Shown here: positions 37,127 to 46,158 of the stretch, piece by piece
Numbering within the stretch: position 1 is the first letter of the stretch
Layout: every line of letters begins with the position of its first letter
Assembly: GCA_014802265.1 (NCBI GenBank)
Contig: JAAVCP010000031.1
Location: 44,849-108,848 of the forward strand
Direction: 5' to 3'
DNA: 64,000 bases
Source: Bacteroides sp.
GTDB lineage: Bacteria; Bacteroidota; Bacteroidia; Bacteroidales; Muribaculaceae
The notes under the pieces: generated by a model
The model's database searches: none
The model's input: the letters and a program-made list of their open reading frames with translations, nothing else
What the model was told of the DNA's origin: nothing
Translations under genes and position numbers: made by a program

Positions 37127-37597
37127 ATGGCACAATGCCTCACATGTATGCACAACGATCAGACAACAGAAACTCATGAAAAAGCAACTGAGAAATTCAC
37201 AGCTTTTCTCACCTCCAGACATTTACGAAAAACTCCGGAGAGGTTTGAGATATTGAAGTCTGTTGTGGAATGTAATGAACATTTTGATGCCGATTCTCTC
37301 CATAAGATGCTCGATGAGAAGGGTTACCATGTAAGCCGAGCTACGGTATATAACACAATTGAATTGTTATGTGGGGCCGGAATAGTGAGAAAGCTTCTTT
37401 TCGACACACATCAGGCACGATATGAACTGGCTGAAAAGACTCATTGTCATCTTGTGTGTACTCAATGTGGTGAGATTAGAGAGATTGATCTTGATGAAAT
37501 AGACAAGAAACTCTCGGCAGTGAGTTTAAGAGGTTTTTCTCCGGCTTACGTGTCCACATGTATTTATGGTATTTGTGAATCTTGTCAAAATAAATAA
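37127..37597 (+). CDS. Fur-family transcriptional regulator (Fur/PerR-like)
   Basis: A metal-dependent repressor of about 156 residues. The winged helix is visible as TPERFEILKSVVECNEHFDA and SRATVYNTIELLCGAGIVRK. The dimerisation half holds the regulatory metal residues (THCHLVCTQCGEIREID) and a second Cys pair near the end (CIYGICESC), giving a CxxC...CxxxxC structural zinc site. Which metal or peroxide signal it senses cannot be decided. The start was chosen from the promoter position; translation may begin at 37127 with almost no leader, or at the in-frame ATG at 37148. Confidence 0.88.
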   Translation: MAQCLTCMHNDQTTETHEKATEKFTAFLTSRHLRKTPERFEILKSVVECNEHFDADSLHKMLDEKGYHVSRATVYNTIELLCGAGIVRKLLFDTHQARYELAEKTHCHLVCTQCGEIREIDLDEIDKKLSAVSLRGFSPAYVSTCIYGICESCQNK

Positions 37598-37602
37598 CTT
37601 TG
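37572..37602 (+). promoter_or_regulatory. Promoter of the DUF1015 gene inside the end of the Fur-like gene
   Basis: A TTTG (37572-37575) and a TAacTTTG (37595-37602) are 19 bases apart. The -7 box overlaps the stop codon of the Fur-like gene. The leader before the DUF1015 start would be about 80 bases. Confidence 0.68.
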
Positions 37603-37690
37603 GCAGCAAGTGGCAATTCATGCTTTTCTTTCTGTCAGATTCATAATAAAACACAATAATAACAAAAACTGATTAACTTAAATTTAAACC

Positions 37691-38935
37691 ATGGCAAAAG
37701 TAAAACCATTCAGAGGTGTTCGTCCTCCGAAGGCACTTGTAGAAGAAGTTGTGTCTCGTCCTTATGACGTGCTAAACAGTGAAGAGGCAAGAAAAGAAGC
37801 TGAAGGCAATGAAAAATCTCTTTATCATATTATAAAGCCTGAAATCGACTTTGAACCCGGCACAGACGAACACGATCCTAAGGTATACGAAAAAGCTGTT
37901 GAGAACTTTAAAATGTTCCAGGAAAAAGGATGGCTCGTACAAGATGAAAAGGAAAACTATTATATTTATGCACAGACTATGGATGGGCGCACACAATATG
38001 GCTTTGTTGTTGGTGCATGGGTAGATGACTACATGGAAGGTCGTATTAAGAAGCATGAGTTGACTCGCCGTGATAAAGAAGAAGACCGAATGAAACATGT
38101 GCGCGTTAACAATGCAAATATCGAGCCGGTATTTTTTGCCTTCCCTGACAATGAGGTGCTTGAGCAGATTATTAAAGATGTCACTGCCGAGGCTCCTGAA
38201 TACGATTTTGTAGCTCCAGATGGATTTGGTCATACGCTTTGGAGCATAACAGATGATTCTTTGATTACAAAAATCACAGAGGAATTTGAAAAGATTCCAA
38301 ATCTTTACATTGCCGATGGTCATCATCGTTCAGCTGCCGCTGCACTTGTAGGTGCAGAGAAAGCTAAAAATAATCCTGACCACAAGGGTGATGAGGAATA
38401 TAATTATTTCCTCGCTGTGGCTTTCCCTGCCTCTCATCTTAAGATTATTGACTATAATCGTGTAGTGAAAGATCTTAATGGTCTTACAGAAGAAGAATTT
38501 CTCAATAAGTTGAAAGAGAATTTTGAGGTTGAGGATAAAGGAGAAGAAATATATACTCCTAATGCACTTCATAATTTCGCTTTGTATCTTGGAGGGAAAT
38601 GGTATTCTCTAACTGCTAAACCAGGTACTTATGATGACAATGATCCAATTGGGGTGCTTGATGTGACGGTGTCTTCCAATCTGATTCTGCGTGATATTTT
38701 GGGCATTACCGATCTTCGCAGTGATAAGCGTATTGATTTTGTCGGTGGTATTCGCGGACTTGGTGAGCTGAAACGAAGAGTTGACAGTGGAGAGATGAAG
38801 ATGGCGCTTGCCCTATATCCGGTGACTATGAACCAACTCATTGACATTGCAGACAGTGGTAACATTATGCCTCCCAAAACCACTTGGTTTGAACCAAAAC
38901 TCCGCTCAGGTCTTGTGATCCATAAACTTGATTAA
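37691..38935 (+). CDS. DUF1015 family protein
   Basis: A 414-residue cytoplasmic protein of the DUF1015 (conserved HTH-like) family. Family landmarks include the N-terminal FRGVRPPKALVEEVVSRPYDVL, the central HELTRRDKEEDRMKH with IADGHHRSAAA, and a C-terminal FVGGIRGLGELKRRVDSGE. The family is often found near serine or phosphoglycerate metabolism genes, but none is present here and the function is not established. Length is typical, and the start is well defined. Confidence 0.85.
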   Translation: MAKVKPFRGVRPPKALVEEVVSRPYDVLNSEEARKEAEGNEKSLYHIIKPEIDFEPGTDEHDPKVYEKAVENFKMFQEKGWLVQDEKENYYIYAQTMDGRTQYGFVVGAWVDDYMEGRIKKHELTRRDKEEDRMKHVRVNNANIEPVFFAFPDNEVLEQIIKDVTAEAPEYDFVAPDGFGHTLWSITDDSLITKITEEFEKIPNLYIADGHHRSAAAALVGAEKAKNNPDHKGDEEYNYFLAVAFPASHLKIIDYNRVVKDLNGLTEEEFLNKLKENFEVEDKGEEIYTPNALHNFALYLGGKWYSLTAKPGTYDDNDPIGVLDVTVSSNLILRDILGITDLRSDKRIDFVGGIRGLGELKRRVDSGEMKMALALYPVTMNQLIDIADSGNIMPPKTTWFEPKLRSGLVIHKLD

Positions 38936-38961
38936 TATTTTGTTTGCTCCATTCCATTTAT

Positions 38962-38999
38962 AACCCCGTGTTTTAACTGCTGTGTTAAAACATGGGGTT
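38962..38999 (+). terminator. Hairpin terminator after the DUF1015 gene
   Basis: Two 15-base arms (38962-38976 and 38985-38999) pair with one G-T wobble around an 8-base loop, 26 bases after the stop codon. Confidence 0.75.
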
Positions 39000-39129
39000 T
39001 CAACTAAATCCTTTCTCATACGTTTATTTATAGTAGGCAAGTTGATTGAACACATAAATTGAATTGTGTTTTGCCATAAATTTTATAAAAATCAAAACTA
39101 TGTTAAACAAATTTTAATTGAGAATAGAA

Positions 39130-39660
39130 ATGAAAAAGTTAATTTATCTTTTGCTGGCGTTTCCGCTTGCATTCTTTACATCGTGTAGTGATGATGATGA
39201 TTTACCTCAGGTCGATTTGACATTGACAGTAAGCGGTGTCACTCAATATGACAATGCTTTTTATGCCATTCAGGGTAATACTGAGACGACACCGATATCG
39301 GATTCAGAGTCTGATTCAGAAGAGGAAGAAGTTAATCCGAATGTAGTAACTATTGATGGACTTAAAGCAACCTCACTTACAAATCAGAATGCTGGGGTTA
39401 CTAATGTGGTATATTTTCTTGATGGGATAATCATTCCTCCACAGTTAGGTACATTGAATGTAACGATTCCCACAGCCTCTCTAAGTATTGGTACTCATAC
39501 ATTGTCCCTTTCAGCAACAGTGTTGCAGGTGGATAAAACAATTGCCAATGTGACTCTTAGATATCCACTTTGTATAGTAGCAAGTGCTGAGGACTTACCC
39601 ATAGGTGCACCCGAAATTGGCACCTATTCAGTCACAACCACTACAAATACTGGGAAGTAA
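39130..39660 (+). CDS. Predicted surface lipoprotein with acidic repeat
   Basis: A 176-residue protein with a lipoprotein signal peptide; the lipobox is FFTSC and the mature protein begins Cys-Ser-Asp-Asp-Asp-Asp. An acidic stretch directly after the lipidated cysteine is the surface-export signal known in Bacteroidota. Around residues 54-66 lies an acidic low-complexity stretch (SDSESDSEEEE). The rest looks beta-rich. No family is recognised. An ATG at 39118 adds 4 residues and is less likely because MKKLIYLL is the usual signal-peptide start. Confidence 0.7.
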   Translation: MKKLIYLLLAFPLAFFTSCSDDDDLPQVDLTLTVSGVTQYDNAFYAIQGNTETTPISDSESDSEEEEVNPNVVTIDGLKATSLTNQNAGVTNVVYFLDGIIIPPQLGTLNVTIPTASLSIGTHTLSLSATVLQVDKTIANVTLRYPLCIVASAEDLPIGAPEIGTYSVTTTTNTGK

Positions 39661-39689
39661 GGAGGTCTCAGCGATTTTTTAAGTTATAG

Positions 39690-39727
39690 AGTATGTTAAG
39701 TTTTCAAGACTTGACATACTTTTTTTA
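39690..39727 (+). terminator. Intrinsic terminator after the lipoprotein gene
   Basis: A 12-bp stem with one wobble (39690-39701 with 39709-39720) is followed directly by seven Ts. Confidence 0.88.
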
Positions 39728-39788
39728 TACAATTTTGTGAAGTTTTTGTTGTAAAGTTTGATAGTTATTACTAATTTTACAATTTCTA

Positions 39789-40493
39789 TTGGCGCTTATG
39801 GCGCATAGTAATTTCCCGGAAAACATGAGCATCATTGTAAAATATAAGGGTGTAGAGGTAGAAAGGGCTGAAAAGAGCGTCCTTCAAGATGTTACATTCA
39901 GTTTAGGGCAGGGTGAATTTCACTATCTTGTAGGTAGAGTGGGTAGTGGAAAGAGTAGTCTTATGAAGACTATGTATGCTGATGTGCCCATTAATAAAGG
40001 AGAAGAAGCAAAGGTATTGGATTATGATTTGCTTAATATCAAGAAAAATAAGGTGCCATACCTTCGAAGGAAGATTGGTATAGTGTTCCAGGACTTTCAA
40101 TTGTTGCAGGATCGATCTGTTAGTGGAAATCTTAGATTCGTACTCAAGGCAACTGGTTGGAGTTCAAGCAGAGAGATAGAGGATAGGATAGAAGAAGTGC
40201 TTGACCTTGTAGGAATGGCAAACAAGAGCTATAAAATGCCACATGAACTTAGTGGAGGTGAGCAACAGAGAATTGTCATAGCTCGTGCTCTTCTCAATAA
40301 GCCTGAACTGATCATTGCTGATGAGCCAACAGGAAATCTTGATCCCCAAACTGGTTATCAGATTGTAAGCCTTTTGCATGAATTGACTGACGCAGGGCAC
40401 AGTGTACTGATGGCAACCCATAACCTACAACTAGTGGATGATTTTCCTGGGAAAGTACTCCGCTGTGAGGGTAAAAAACTAATAGTAGAGTAA
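39789..40493 (+). CDS. FtsE-like ABC transporter ATPase
   Basis: An ABC ATPase of about 222-234 residues that resembles FtsE, the partner of FtsX in activating cell-wall hydrolases at division. Walker A is GRVGSGKSS, the signature motif LSGGEQQRI, and Walker [13 protein letters not shown]; the last is typical of the FtsE/LolD/MacB group. The Bacteroidota FtsE opening ([12 protein letters not shown]...VLQDVTFSL) fits. Possible starts are 39789, 39798 and 39825; the last gives the most usual N-terminus. FtsX is not in the window. Confidence 0.75.
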   Translation: MALMAHSNFPENMSIIVKYKGVEVERAEKSVLQDVTFSLGQGEFHYLVGRVGSGKSSLMKTMYADVPINKGEEAKVLDYDLLNIKKNKVPYLRRKIGIVFQDFQLLQDRSVSGNLRFVLKATGWSSSREIEDRIEEVLDLVGMANKSYKMPHELSGGEQQRIVIARALLNKPELIIADEPTGNLDPQTGYQIVSLLHELTDAGHSVLMATHNLQLVDDFPGKVLRCEGKKLIVE

Positions 40494-40552
40494 TAAATAA
40501 GAAATTTTTTAAAGAAATAACCGAAAAATTTCTTTAATTGAAAGTAAATGGT

Positions 40553-40783
40553 TAAATTTGCATCGTAAGATTTGAACTGTAATGTCAGAATGTCATTTCA
40601 GATCTCAAACGTGAACGTAATAGACCTTAAACATATCATGACATATCTTGAATCCATTCTAAATGTCTTAGAGAATAATAGATTCAATCTCAAATACAGA
40701 TTGTGTATCTGTGCCATGAAAAGGAAAGGTCCATTTCATTCTAAAAAGACATAACATCTTATCATAAACGAGCTATATTACTT
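40553..40783 (+). promoter_or_regulatory. Promoter box and long leader before the mutase operon
   Basis: TAAATTTG at 40553-40560 fits the -7 consensus; only a weak match is found at -33. If used, the message carries a leader of about 215 bases before the ATG at 40784. The leader has a small hairpin (ACAGAT with ATCTGT near 40705) but no recognisable cobalamin riboswitch box. A 60-codon frame at 40572-40754 inside it shows no protein-like features and is not called as a gene. Nothing else is seen in this gap. Confidence 0.45.
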
Positions 40784-42637
40784 ATGGCAAATAACGAGAA
40801 ACTATTTGACATGTTCTCACCCACCACAACAGAAGATTGGGTGGCAAAGATCACTGTCGACCTCAAGGGCGCTGATTTTGACAAAAAACTTGTATGGCGC
40901 ACTAATGAGGGCTTTAATGTCCAGCCTTTCTATCGTCGTGAAGACCTACAGAACGTAGCCCACATGGGCACACTTCCCGGTCAATTCCCATACGTGAGAG
41001 GTACACGCGACAATAACGATTGGCTTATCCGTCAACAAATCCCGGGAACTACGCCTTCGGAAATTAACAGTGAAGCACTTCATGCAATTGACCGTGGCGC
41101 AGATTCTATTGGCATCAAGCTGAATGGTGACATCACTGCCGAGGATCTTAAAGTGATTCTAAGTGGCATTGATCTAAAAAGAGTAGAACTTAATATCTCC
41201 TGCTGTAATGGTAAGGCAGTAGAGATAGCAAGAATGTTGGTTGACTATCTGACAGCTAACGGTCTTGAAAAAGATTTCCGCGGTTCAATAGACTTTGATC
41301 CCTTCAAGCGTCTTCTTCGTCATGGTCTTGAATTCCCCCGTGACATAAAGACAGAGGTAGTGAGTATGTATGCCACTGTAAAAGAAGTGGAGAATTTCCG
41401 TTGCTTCGCTGTTAACAGTGTTCTGCTTAATAATGCTGGTGCCTACATCACTCAGGAATTGGGCTACGCACTTGCCTGGGGTGCTGAATGGATGAATATT
41501 CTTACTGATGCTGGTCTGACACCATGTGAGGCAGCCTCAAGAATCAAATTCAATATGGGCATTTCTTCCAACTATTTCATGGAGCTTGCAAAGTTCCGTG
41601 CAGCTCGTATGCTTTGGGCTGAGATTGTGAAGGCATATGAAGCTGAGGATGGCTGCTGTAAGATGATGGTTCATGCTGTCACCAGTCAATTTAACCAGAC
41701 AATATATGATGCACATGTGAACCTTCTCCGTTCAATGACAGAGACAATGAGTGCCGCTCTTGCAGGAGTTGATTCTATAGAGACTCTTCCATTTGATCTT
41801 CAGTATAAGAATCCAGATGAATTTAGCGAGCGTATTGCACGCAATCAGCAACTGCTTCTTCGTGAGGAAAGTCATCTTAATAAGGTAGTTGACCCTGCAG
41901 GTGGTTCTTATTATATAGAGACTCTCACTGCCTCAATTGCTAAAGTAGCTTGGACTCTTTTTAATGAAGTGGAAGAAAATGGAGGATTCTACTCTCTTCT
42001 TAAGAATGGTGAAGTTCAGAAGAAAGTAAATGAAAGCGGAGTTAAACGTCATACTGATGTTGCCCGTCGTAAAGAAATATTACTCGGAACTAACCAGTAT
42101 CCGAATTTTAATGAGACTGCACTTGACAAAATTCAGAAAACTCCTTGTGGATGTGGTTGCGGTTGTGCCACTGAGGTTGCTGATGGTGCAGTTGATGCTC
42201 TTAACTTTGATCGTGCTGCAAGTCAGTTTGAACAGCTTCGTCTTGACACAGAAAGAAGTGGCAAACGCCCGAAGGTGTTTATGCTCACTATTGGGAATCT
42301 TGCCATGCGTCTTGCCCGTGCCCAGTTCTCAAGCAACTTCTTTGGTTGTGCAGGATATGAGATTATTGATAATATCGGCTTCCAAACTGTAAAAGAGGGT
42401 GTAGAGGCTGCTGTTGAAAAAGGTGCAGATGTCGTTGTGCTTTGCTCAAGCGACGACGAGTATGCACAATATGCTCCAGAAGCGTTTAAGGAACTTGATG
42501 GTCGCGCACTGTTTGTGGTGGCAGGAGCCCCTGCTTGCATGGAGGAACTTAAAGCCCAAGGAATAGAGGACTTTATCCATGTAAGAGTAAATGTGCTTGA
42601 CACGCTTGTAAAATTCAACGCCAAACTTCTTAACTGA
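40784..42637 (+). CDS. mutA: Methylmalonyl-CoA mutase small subunit
   Basis: The non-catalytic partner of the B12-dependent mutase that interconverts succinyl-CoA and methylmalonyl-CoA on the propionate route. The 617-residue protein matches the barrel and the degenerate B12-domain layout of the alpha/beta heterodimeric enzymes (for example [45 protein letters not shown]). Unlike the large subunit it lacks the DxHxxG cobalamin-binding motif. The linker between barrel and C-terminal domain holds a Cys-Gly run (CGCGCGC, residues 455-461). It ends one base before mutB. Confidence 0.93.
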   Translation: MANNEKLFDMFSPTTTEDWVAKITVDLKGADFDKKLVWRTNEGFNVQPFYRREDLQNVAHMGTLPGQFPYVRGTRDNNDWLIRQQIPGTTPSEINSEALHAIDRGADSIGIKLNGDITAEDLKVILSGIDLKRVELNISCCNGKAVEIARMLVDYLTANGLEKDFRGSIDFDPFKRLLRHGLEFPRDIKTEVVSMYATVKEVENFRCFAVNSVLLNNAGAYITQELGYALAWGAEWMNILTDAGLTPCEAASRIKFNMGISSNYFMELAKFRAARMLWAEIVKAYEAEDGCCKMMVHAVTSQFNQTIYDAHVNLLRSMTETMSAALAGVDSIETLPFDLQYKNPDEFSERIARNQQLLLREESHLNKVVDPAGGSYYIETLTASIAKVAWTLFNEVEENGGFYSLLKNGEVQKKVNESGVKRHTDVARRKEILLGTNQYPNFNETALDKIQKTPCGCGCGCATEVADGAVDALNFDRAASQFEQLRLDTERSGKRPKVFMLTIGNLAMRLARAQFSSNFFGCAGYEIIDNIGFQTVKEGVEAAVEKGADVVVLCSSDDEYAQYAPEAFKELDGRALFVVAGAPACMEELKAQGIEDFIHVRVNVLDTLVKFNAKLLN

Positions 42638-42638
42638 C

Positions 42639-44792
42639 ATGAAACCAAATTTCAAAGAAATAGATATTCAGGCAGCTATCAAAGAACATCACGCTGCCCC
42701 TACGTCGGTCAAGAATGAGGCCGACTGGCTGACTGCAGAGCTTATCCCTGTTAAACCTGTCTATACAGAGGCTGATCTTGAAGGTATGGAGCATCTTGAT
42801 TTCGTATCAGGTATTCCTCCCTTCCTTAGAGGTCCTTACAGCGCAATGTATCCTCTCCGTCCATGGACAATACGTCAGTATGCAGGCTTCTCCACAGCTG
42901 CAGAGTCTAACGCATTTTATCGCCGTAATCTTGCTTCTGGACAAAAAGGTCTTTCTGTAGCATTTGACCTTCCTACTCACCGTGGCTACGATGCTAATCA
43001 TGAACGTGTAGTTGGCGATGTAGGTAAAGCGGGTGTGTCAATATGCTCACTCGAAGACATGAAAGTTCTTTTTGATGGAATTCCCTTAGGTAAGATGTCT
43101 GTATCTATGACTATGAATGGTGCTGTGCTTCCTGTCCTTGCATTTTATATTAATGCTGGTCTTGAGCAGGGTGTCAAACTTGATGAGATGGCAGGCACAA
43201 TTCAGAATGATATTCTGAAGGAATTCATGGTACGAAACACCTATATTTATCCACCGGCATTTTCAATGAAGATTATTGCTGATATCTTTGAATACACTTC
43301 AAAGAATATGCCGAAGTTTAACTCAATCTCAATTTCCGGCTACCACATGCAGGAAGCCGGTGCAACCGCAGATATAGAACTCGCATATACTCTCGCTGAC
43401 GGTTTAGAGTATCTTCGTGCGGGCGTAAATGCCGGTATGGATATTGATACTTTTGCACCACGTCTGTCATTCTTCTGGGGCATTTCTATGAATTATTTTA
43501 TGGAAATTGCAAAGATGCGTGCCGCTCGTATGCTGTGGGCAAGAATAGTTAAGCAATTCAATCCGAAGAATCCGAAATCTTTGGCTCTCCGCACACACTG
43601 TCAGACATCAGGTTGGAGTCTTACAGAGCAGGATCCTTTCAATAATGTGGGACGTACTTGTGTAGAAGCTATGGGTGCTGTTCTCGGTCATACTCAGTCA
43701 CTCCATACAAATGCACTTGACGAAGCTATTGCGCTTCCTACAGATTTTTCTGCTCGTATTGCGCGTAACACTCAGATCTACATCCAGGAAGAGACTTACG
43801 TCACCAAGCAGGTTGACCCATGGGGTGGATCATATTATGTAGAAGCCCTCACCAATGAAATTGCTCATAAGGCTTGGGAACATATACAAGAGATTGAGAA
43901 ACTTGGAGGAATGGCAAAGGCTATAGAGACTGGTCTTCCGAAGTTGAAAATTGAGGAAGCAGCAGCCCGTACACAGGCTCGTATTGACTCCGGCAAACAG
44001 ACGATTGTTGGTATTAACCGCTACCGTCTTGATCATGAGGATCCGATTGATATTCTTGAGGTTGACAATACAGAGGTTCGTAAGGAGCAGATTGCCCGTC
44101 TTGAGGAGCTTAAGGCTAATCGAGATGAAGAAGCAGTCAAGAAGGCACTTGAAGCCATCACAGAATGTGTGAAAGATCCTTCTAAAGGTAATCTTCTTGA
44201 CCTTGCAGTCAAGGCTGCTGGCGTAAGGGCTACTCTTGGTGAGATTTCTGATGCCTGTGAAGAAGTTGTAGGTCGTTATAAAGCTGTAATCAAAACCATT
44301 TCAGGAGTGTATAGCAGTGAAGAGAAGGGTGATCCAGAGTTTGAGGAAGCCCGTAAAGCAGTTGCTGATTTTGCCAAGAGAGAAGGTCGTCAGCCACGTA
44401 TCATGATTGCTAAGATGGGTCAGGATGGGCATGACCGTGGTGCAAAAGTTGTGGCTACTGGTTATGCTGACTGCGGCTTTGACGTAGATATGGGTCCGTT
44501 GTTCCAGACTCCTGCTGAGGCTGCTCGTCAAGCTGTAGAGAATGATGTCCATATTTTAGGTGTCTCTTCTCTTGCGGCAGGTCATAAGACTTTGATCCCC
44601 CAGGTCATCGCAGAACTCGAGAAACTTGGTCGTCCAGATATTCTTGTAACCGCTGGAGGTGTAATACCTGCTCAGGATTATGACTTCCTCTATAAGGCTG
44701 GTGTAGCGGCAATATTCGGTCCTGGCACACGCATTCCGAAAAGTGCAATTGAAATGATTCGTCTTCTTAATGAAGATCGTGCAGCTGAATAA
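42639..44792 (+). CDS. mutB: Methylmalonyl-CoA mutase large (catalytic) subunit
   Basis: The catalytic subunit carrying coenzyme B12. The 717-residue protein has the substrate barrel with [14 protein letters not shown], the active-site [10 protein letters not shown] region and [21 protein letters not shown]. The C-terminal cobalamin-binding domain contains [11 protein letters not shown] (the DxHxxG His ligand), then the SxL site (GVSSLAAGH) and the GG near the end. Together with mutA it makes the rearrangement step of propionate production from succinate, which is common in Bacteroidales. Epimerase and decarboxylase genes are not nearby. Confidence 0.96.
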   Translation: MKPNFKEIDIQAAIKEHHAAPTSVKNEADWLTAELIPVKPVYTEADLEGMEHLDFVSGIPPFLRGPYSAMYPLRPWTIRQYAGFSTAAESNAFYRRNLASGQKGLSVAFDLPTHRGYDANHERVVGDVGKAGVSICSLEDMKVLFDGIPLGKMSVSMTMNGAVLPVLAFYINAGLEQGVKLDEMAGTIQNDILKEFMVRNTYIYPPAFSMKIIADIFEYTSKNMPKFNSISISGYHMQEAGATADIELAYTLADGLEYLRAGVNAGMDIDTFAPRLSFFWGISMNYFMEIAKMRAARMLWARIVKQFNPKNPKSLALRTHCQTSGWSLTEQDPFNNVGRTCVEAMGAVLGHTQSLHTNALDEAIALPTDFSARIARNTQIYIQEETYVTKQVDPWGGSYYVEALTNEIAHKAWEHIQEIEKLGGMAKAIETGLPKLKIEEAAARTQARIDSGKQTIVGINRYRLDHEDPIDILEVDNTEVRKEQIARLEELKANRDEEAVKKALEAITECVKDPSKGNLLDLAVKAAGVRATLGEISDACEEVVGRYKAVIKTISGVYSSEEKGDPEFEEARKAVADFAKREGRQPRIMIAKMGQDGHDRGAKVVATGYADCGFDVDMGPLFQTPAEAARQAVENDVHILGVSSLAAGHKTLIPQVIAELEKLGRPDILVTAGGVIPAQDYDFLYKAGVAAIFGPGTRIPKSAIEMIRLLNEDRAAE

Positions 44793-44815
44793 ACGGTAAT
44801 AGATTCATTATTAAA

Positions 44816-44852
44816 TCCTCCACCAAGAGTATGGATAACTCTTGGCGGAGGG
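44816..44852 (+). terminator. Hairpin terminator after mutB
   Basis: Arms of 15 bases (44816-44830 and 44838-44852) pair with two imperfect positions around a 7-base loop. A T/G-rich stretch follows. Confidence 0.7.
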
Positions 44853-44881
44853 TTGTTGTATGAACGGATAAAGAAAAATTT

Positions 44882-45658
44882 ATGGAAGACGGCAAGGATA
44901 ATGATAATATTTATATTTATTCCGAGGAGCCATCAGATGTGGATAGGCAAACTTCAACGGAAGAATCAGGGCTATATAATATAGAAGACGTAGCCGGTAA
45001 ATATGTGGATACATCAGCTCCGAATTTTGCTCAGTATTCGGAGTCTGGTGTGAGTCAGAATGAATCTGAAAATAATCAACAAGATGATCATTCTTCAAAT
45101 ATTGGAGGAGTGGCTATATTTGGACTGCTTCTTAAGACTATTTTTAATCCGGTGGAGGGCTGGAAATCTGTGAGAAGGCATAAAATAACGCCGGAAATGG
45201 CCCAAAAAGAATGTTTCTATCCTCTGCTGGCTGTGTATGCAATCAGTAAGTTTGCCATTCTTGCCTATTCATCAAGTGCAGATTTGTCTGAGGTGATCGT
45301 AGATGCTGTGATATCATTTGTATCATTTTTTTTCGGTTATTTCTGTATTCTGATTGTATTAAAACATATAATGCCTTTAAAGGTTTCTGAGCAATTTGAG
45401 ACACTATTCGGTAAAACTTTAGTGGTATTTAGTTTGTCGTCATTATGTCTGTTCTTTATTCTAACGGAATTACTACCAATGTTGTGGGCTGTGTTGATAT
45501 TTCTTCCATTATGGACAGTCTATATGATTTGTAAGGCGGCAAGATTTCTAAAGATTCCAGAAGACAGGCATTTGCTTACTCTTGGTGTGATGAATGTGGT
45601 CATTGTTGGAATGCCTACTTTTTTAGAATACATTTTAACACAGATTCTTCCAAATTAA
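44882..45658 (+). CDS. Yip1-like membrane protein
   Basis: A 258-residue protein with a hydrophilic, acidic N-terminal 75 residues and then about five hydrophobic segments (between residues 75 and 255). The segment TIFNPVEGWKSVRRHKITPE before the first helix fits Yip1/DUF1282-type membrane proteins of Bacteroidota. The function is unknown. smpB begins 3 bases after its stop, so the two are probably co-transcribed. Confidence 0.65.
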   Translation: MEDGKDNDNIYIYSEEPSDVDRQTSTEESGLYNIEDVAGKYVDTSAPNFAQYSESGVSQNESENNQQDDHSSNIGGVAIFGLLLKTIFNPVEGWKSVRRHKITPEMAQKECFYPLLAVYAISKFAILAYSSSADLSEVIVDAVISFVSFFFGYFCILIVLKHIMPLKVSEQFETLFGKTLVVFSLSSLCLFFILTELLPMLWAVLIFLPLWTVYMICKAARFLKIPEDRHLLTLGVMNVVIVGMPTFLEYILTQILPN

Positions 45659-45661
45659 ATT

Positions 45662-46114
45662 ATGAAAGCAAGTCAAGTAAATATAAAAAATCGTAAGGCA
45701 CATTTTAATTATGAAATCGGCGATACATATACTGCTGGAATGGTGCTTACTGGAACAGAAATAAAATCCATAAGAGAGGGTAAGGCAAGTCTTGCCGACA
45801 GTTATTGTATAGTAGACCGTGGGGAAGTATGGATAAAGGGTATGTATATAGCAGAATATTTTTATGGCTCATACAATAATCATGTGGCTCGGCGCGATAG
45901 AAAATTACTTCTCAATAAGAAAGAGATAACTAAATTATCAAAAGATGCTTTAGACACTGGATTTACAATTGTTCCTTTAAGAATTTTTATCAATGACAAA
46001 GGTTTAGCAAAAATTGTAATTGGCATAGGTAAAGGAAAGAAACAATATGATAAGCGTCAAAGTATAAAGGAACGTGAGGATCGTAGAAATATTGATAGAA
46101 TGTTCAAACATTGA
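45662..46114 (+). CDS. smpB: SsrA-binding protein SmpB
   Basis: Binds tmRNA and brings it to stalled ribosomes. The 150-residue protein shows the OB-fold family pattern: [40 protein letters not shown], and the basic C-terminal tail with [17 protein letters not shown]. The length is normal. It lies 3 bases after the Yip1-like gene. The tmRNA gene is not in the window. Confidence 0.95.
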   Translation: MKASQVNIKNRKAHFNYEIGDTYTAGMVLTGTEIKSIREGKASLADSYCIVDRGEVWIKGMYIAEYFYGSYNNHVARRDRKLLLNKKEITKLSKDALDTGFTIVPLRIFINDKGLAKIVIGIGKGKKQYDKRQSIKEREDRRNIDRMFKH

Positions 46115-46158
46115 AGGAAACATGGTCATTACTATTTCTTAAGCTAAAAATTTTAAAG

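Noticed and set aside
40572-40754. Small gene in the mutase leader
   Set aside because: 60 codons with no protein-like pattern; it lies within the likely untranslated leader.
40553-40783. Cobalamin riboswitch before mutA
   Set aside because: No conserved B12-box sequence or long paired core could be found by eye.
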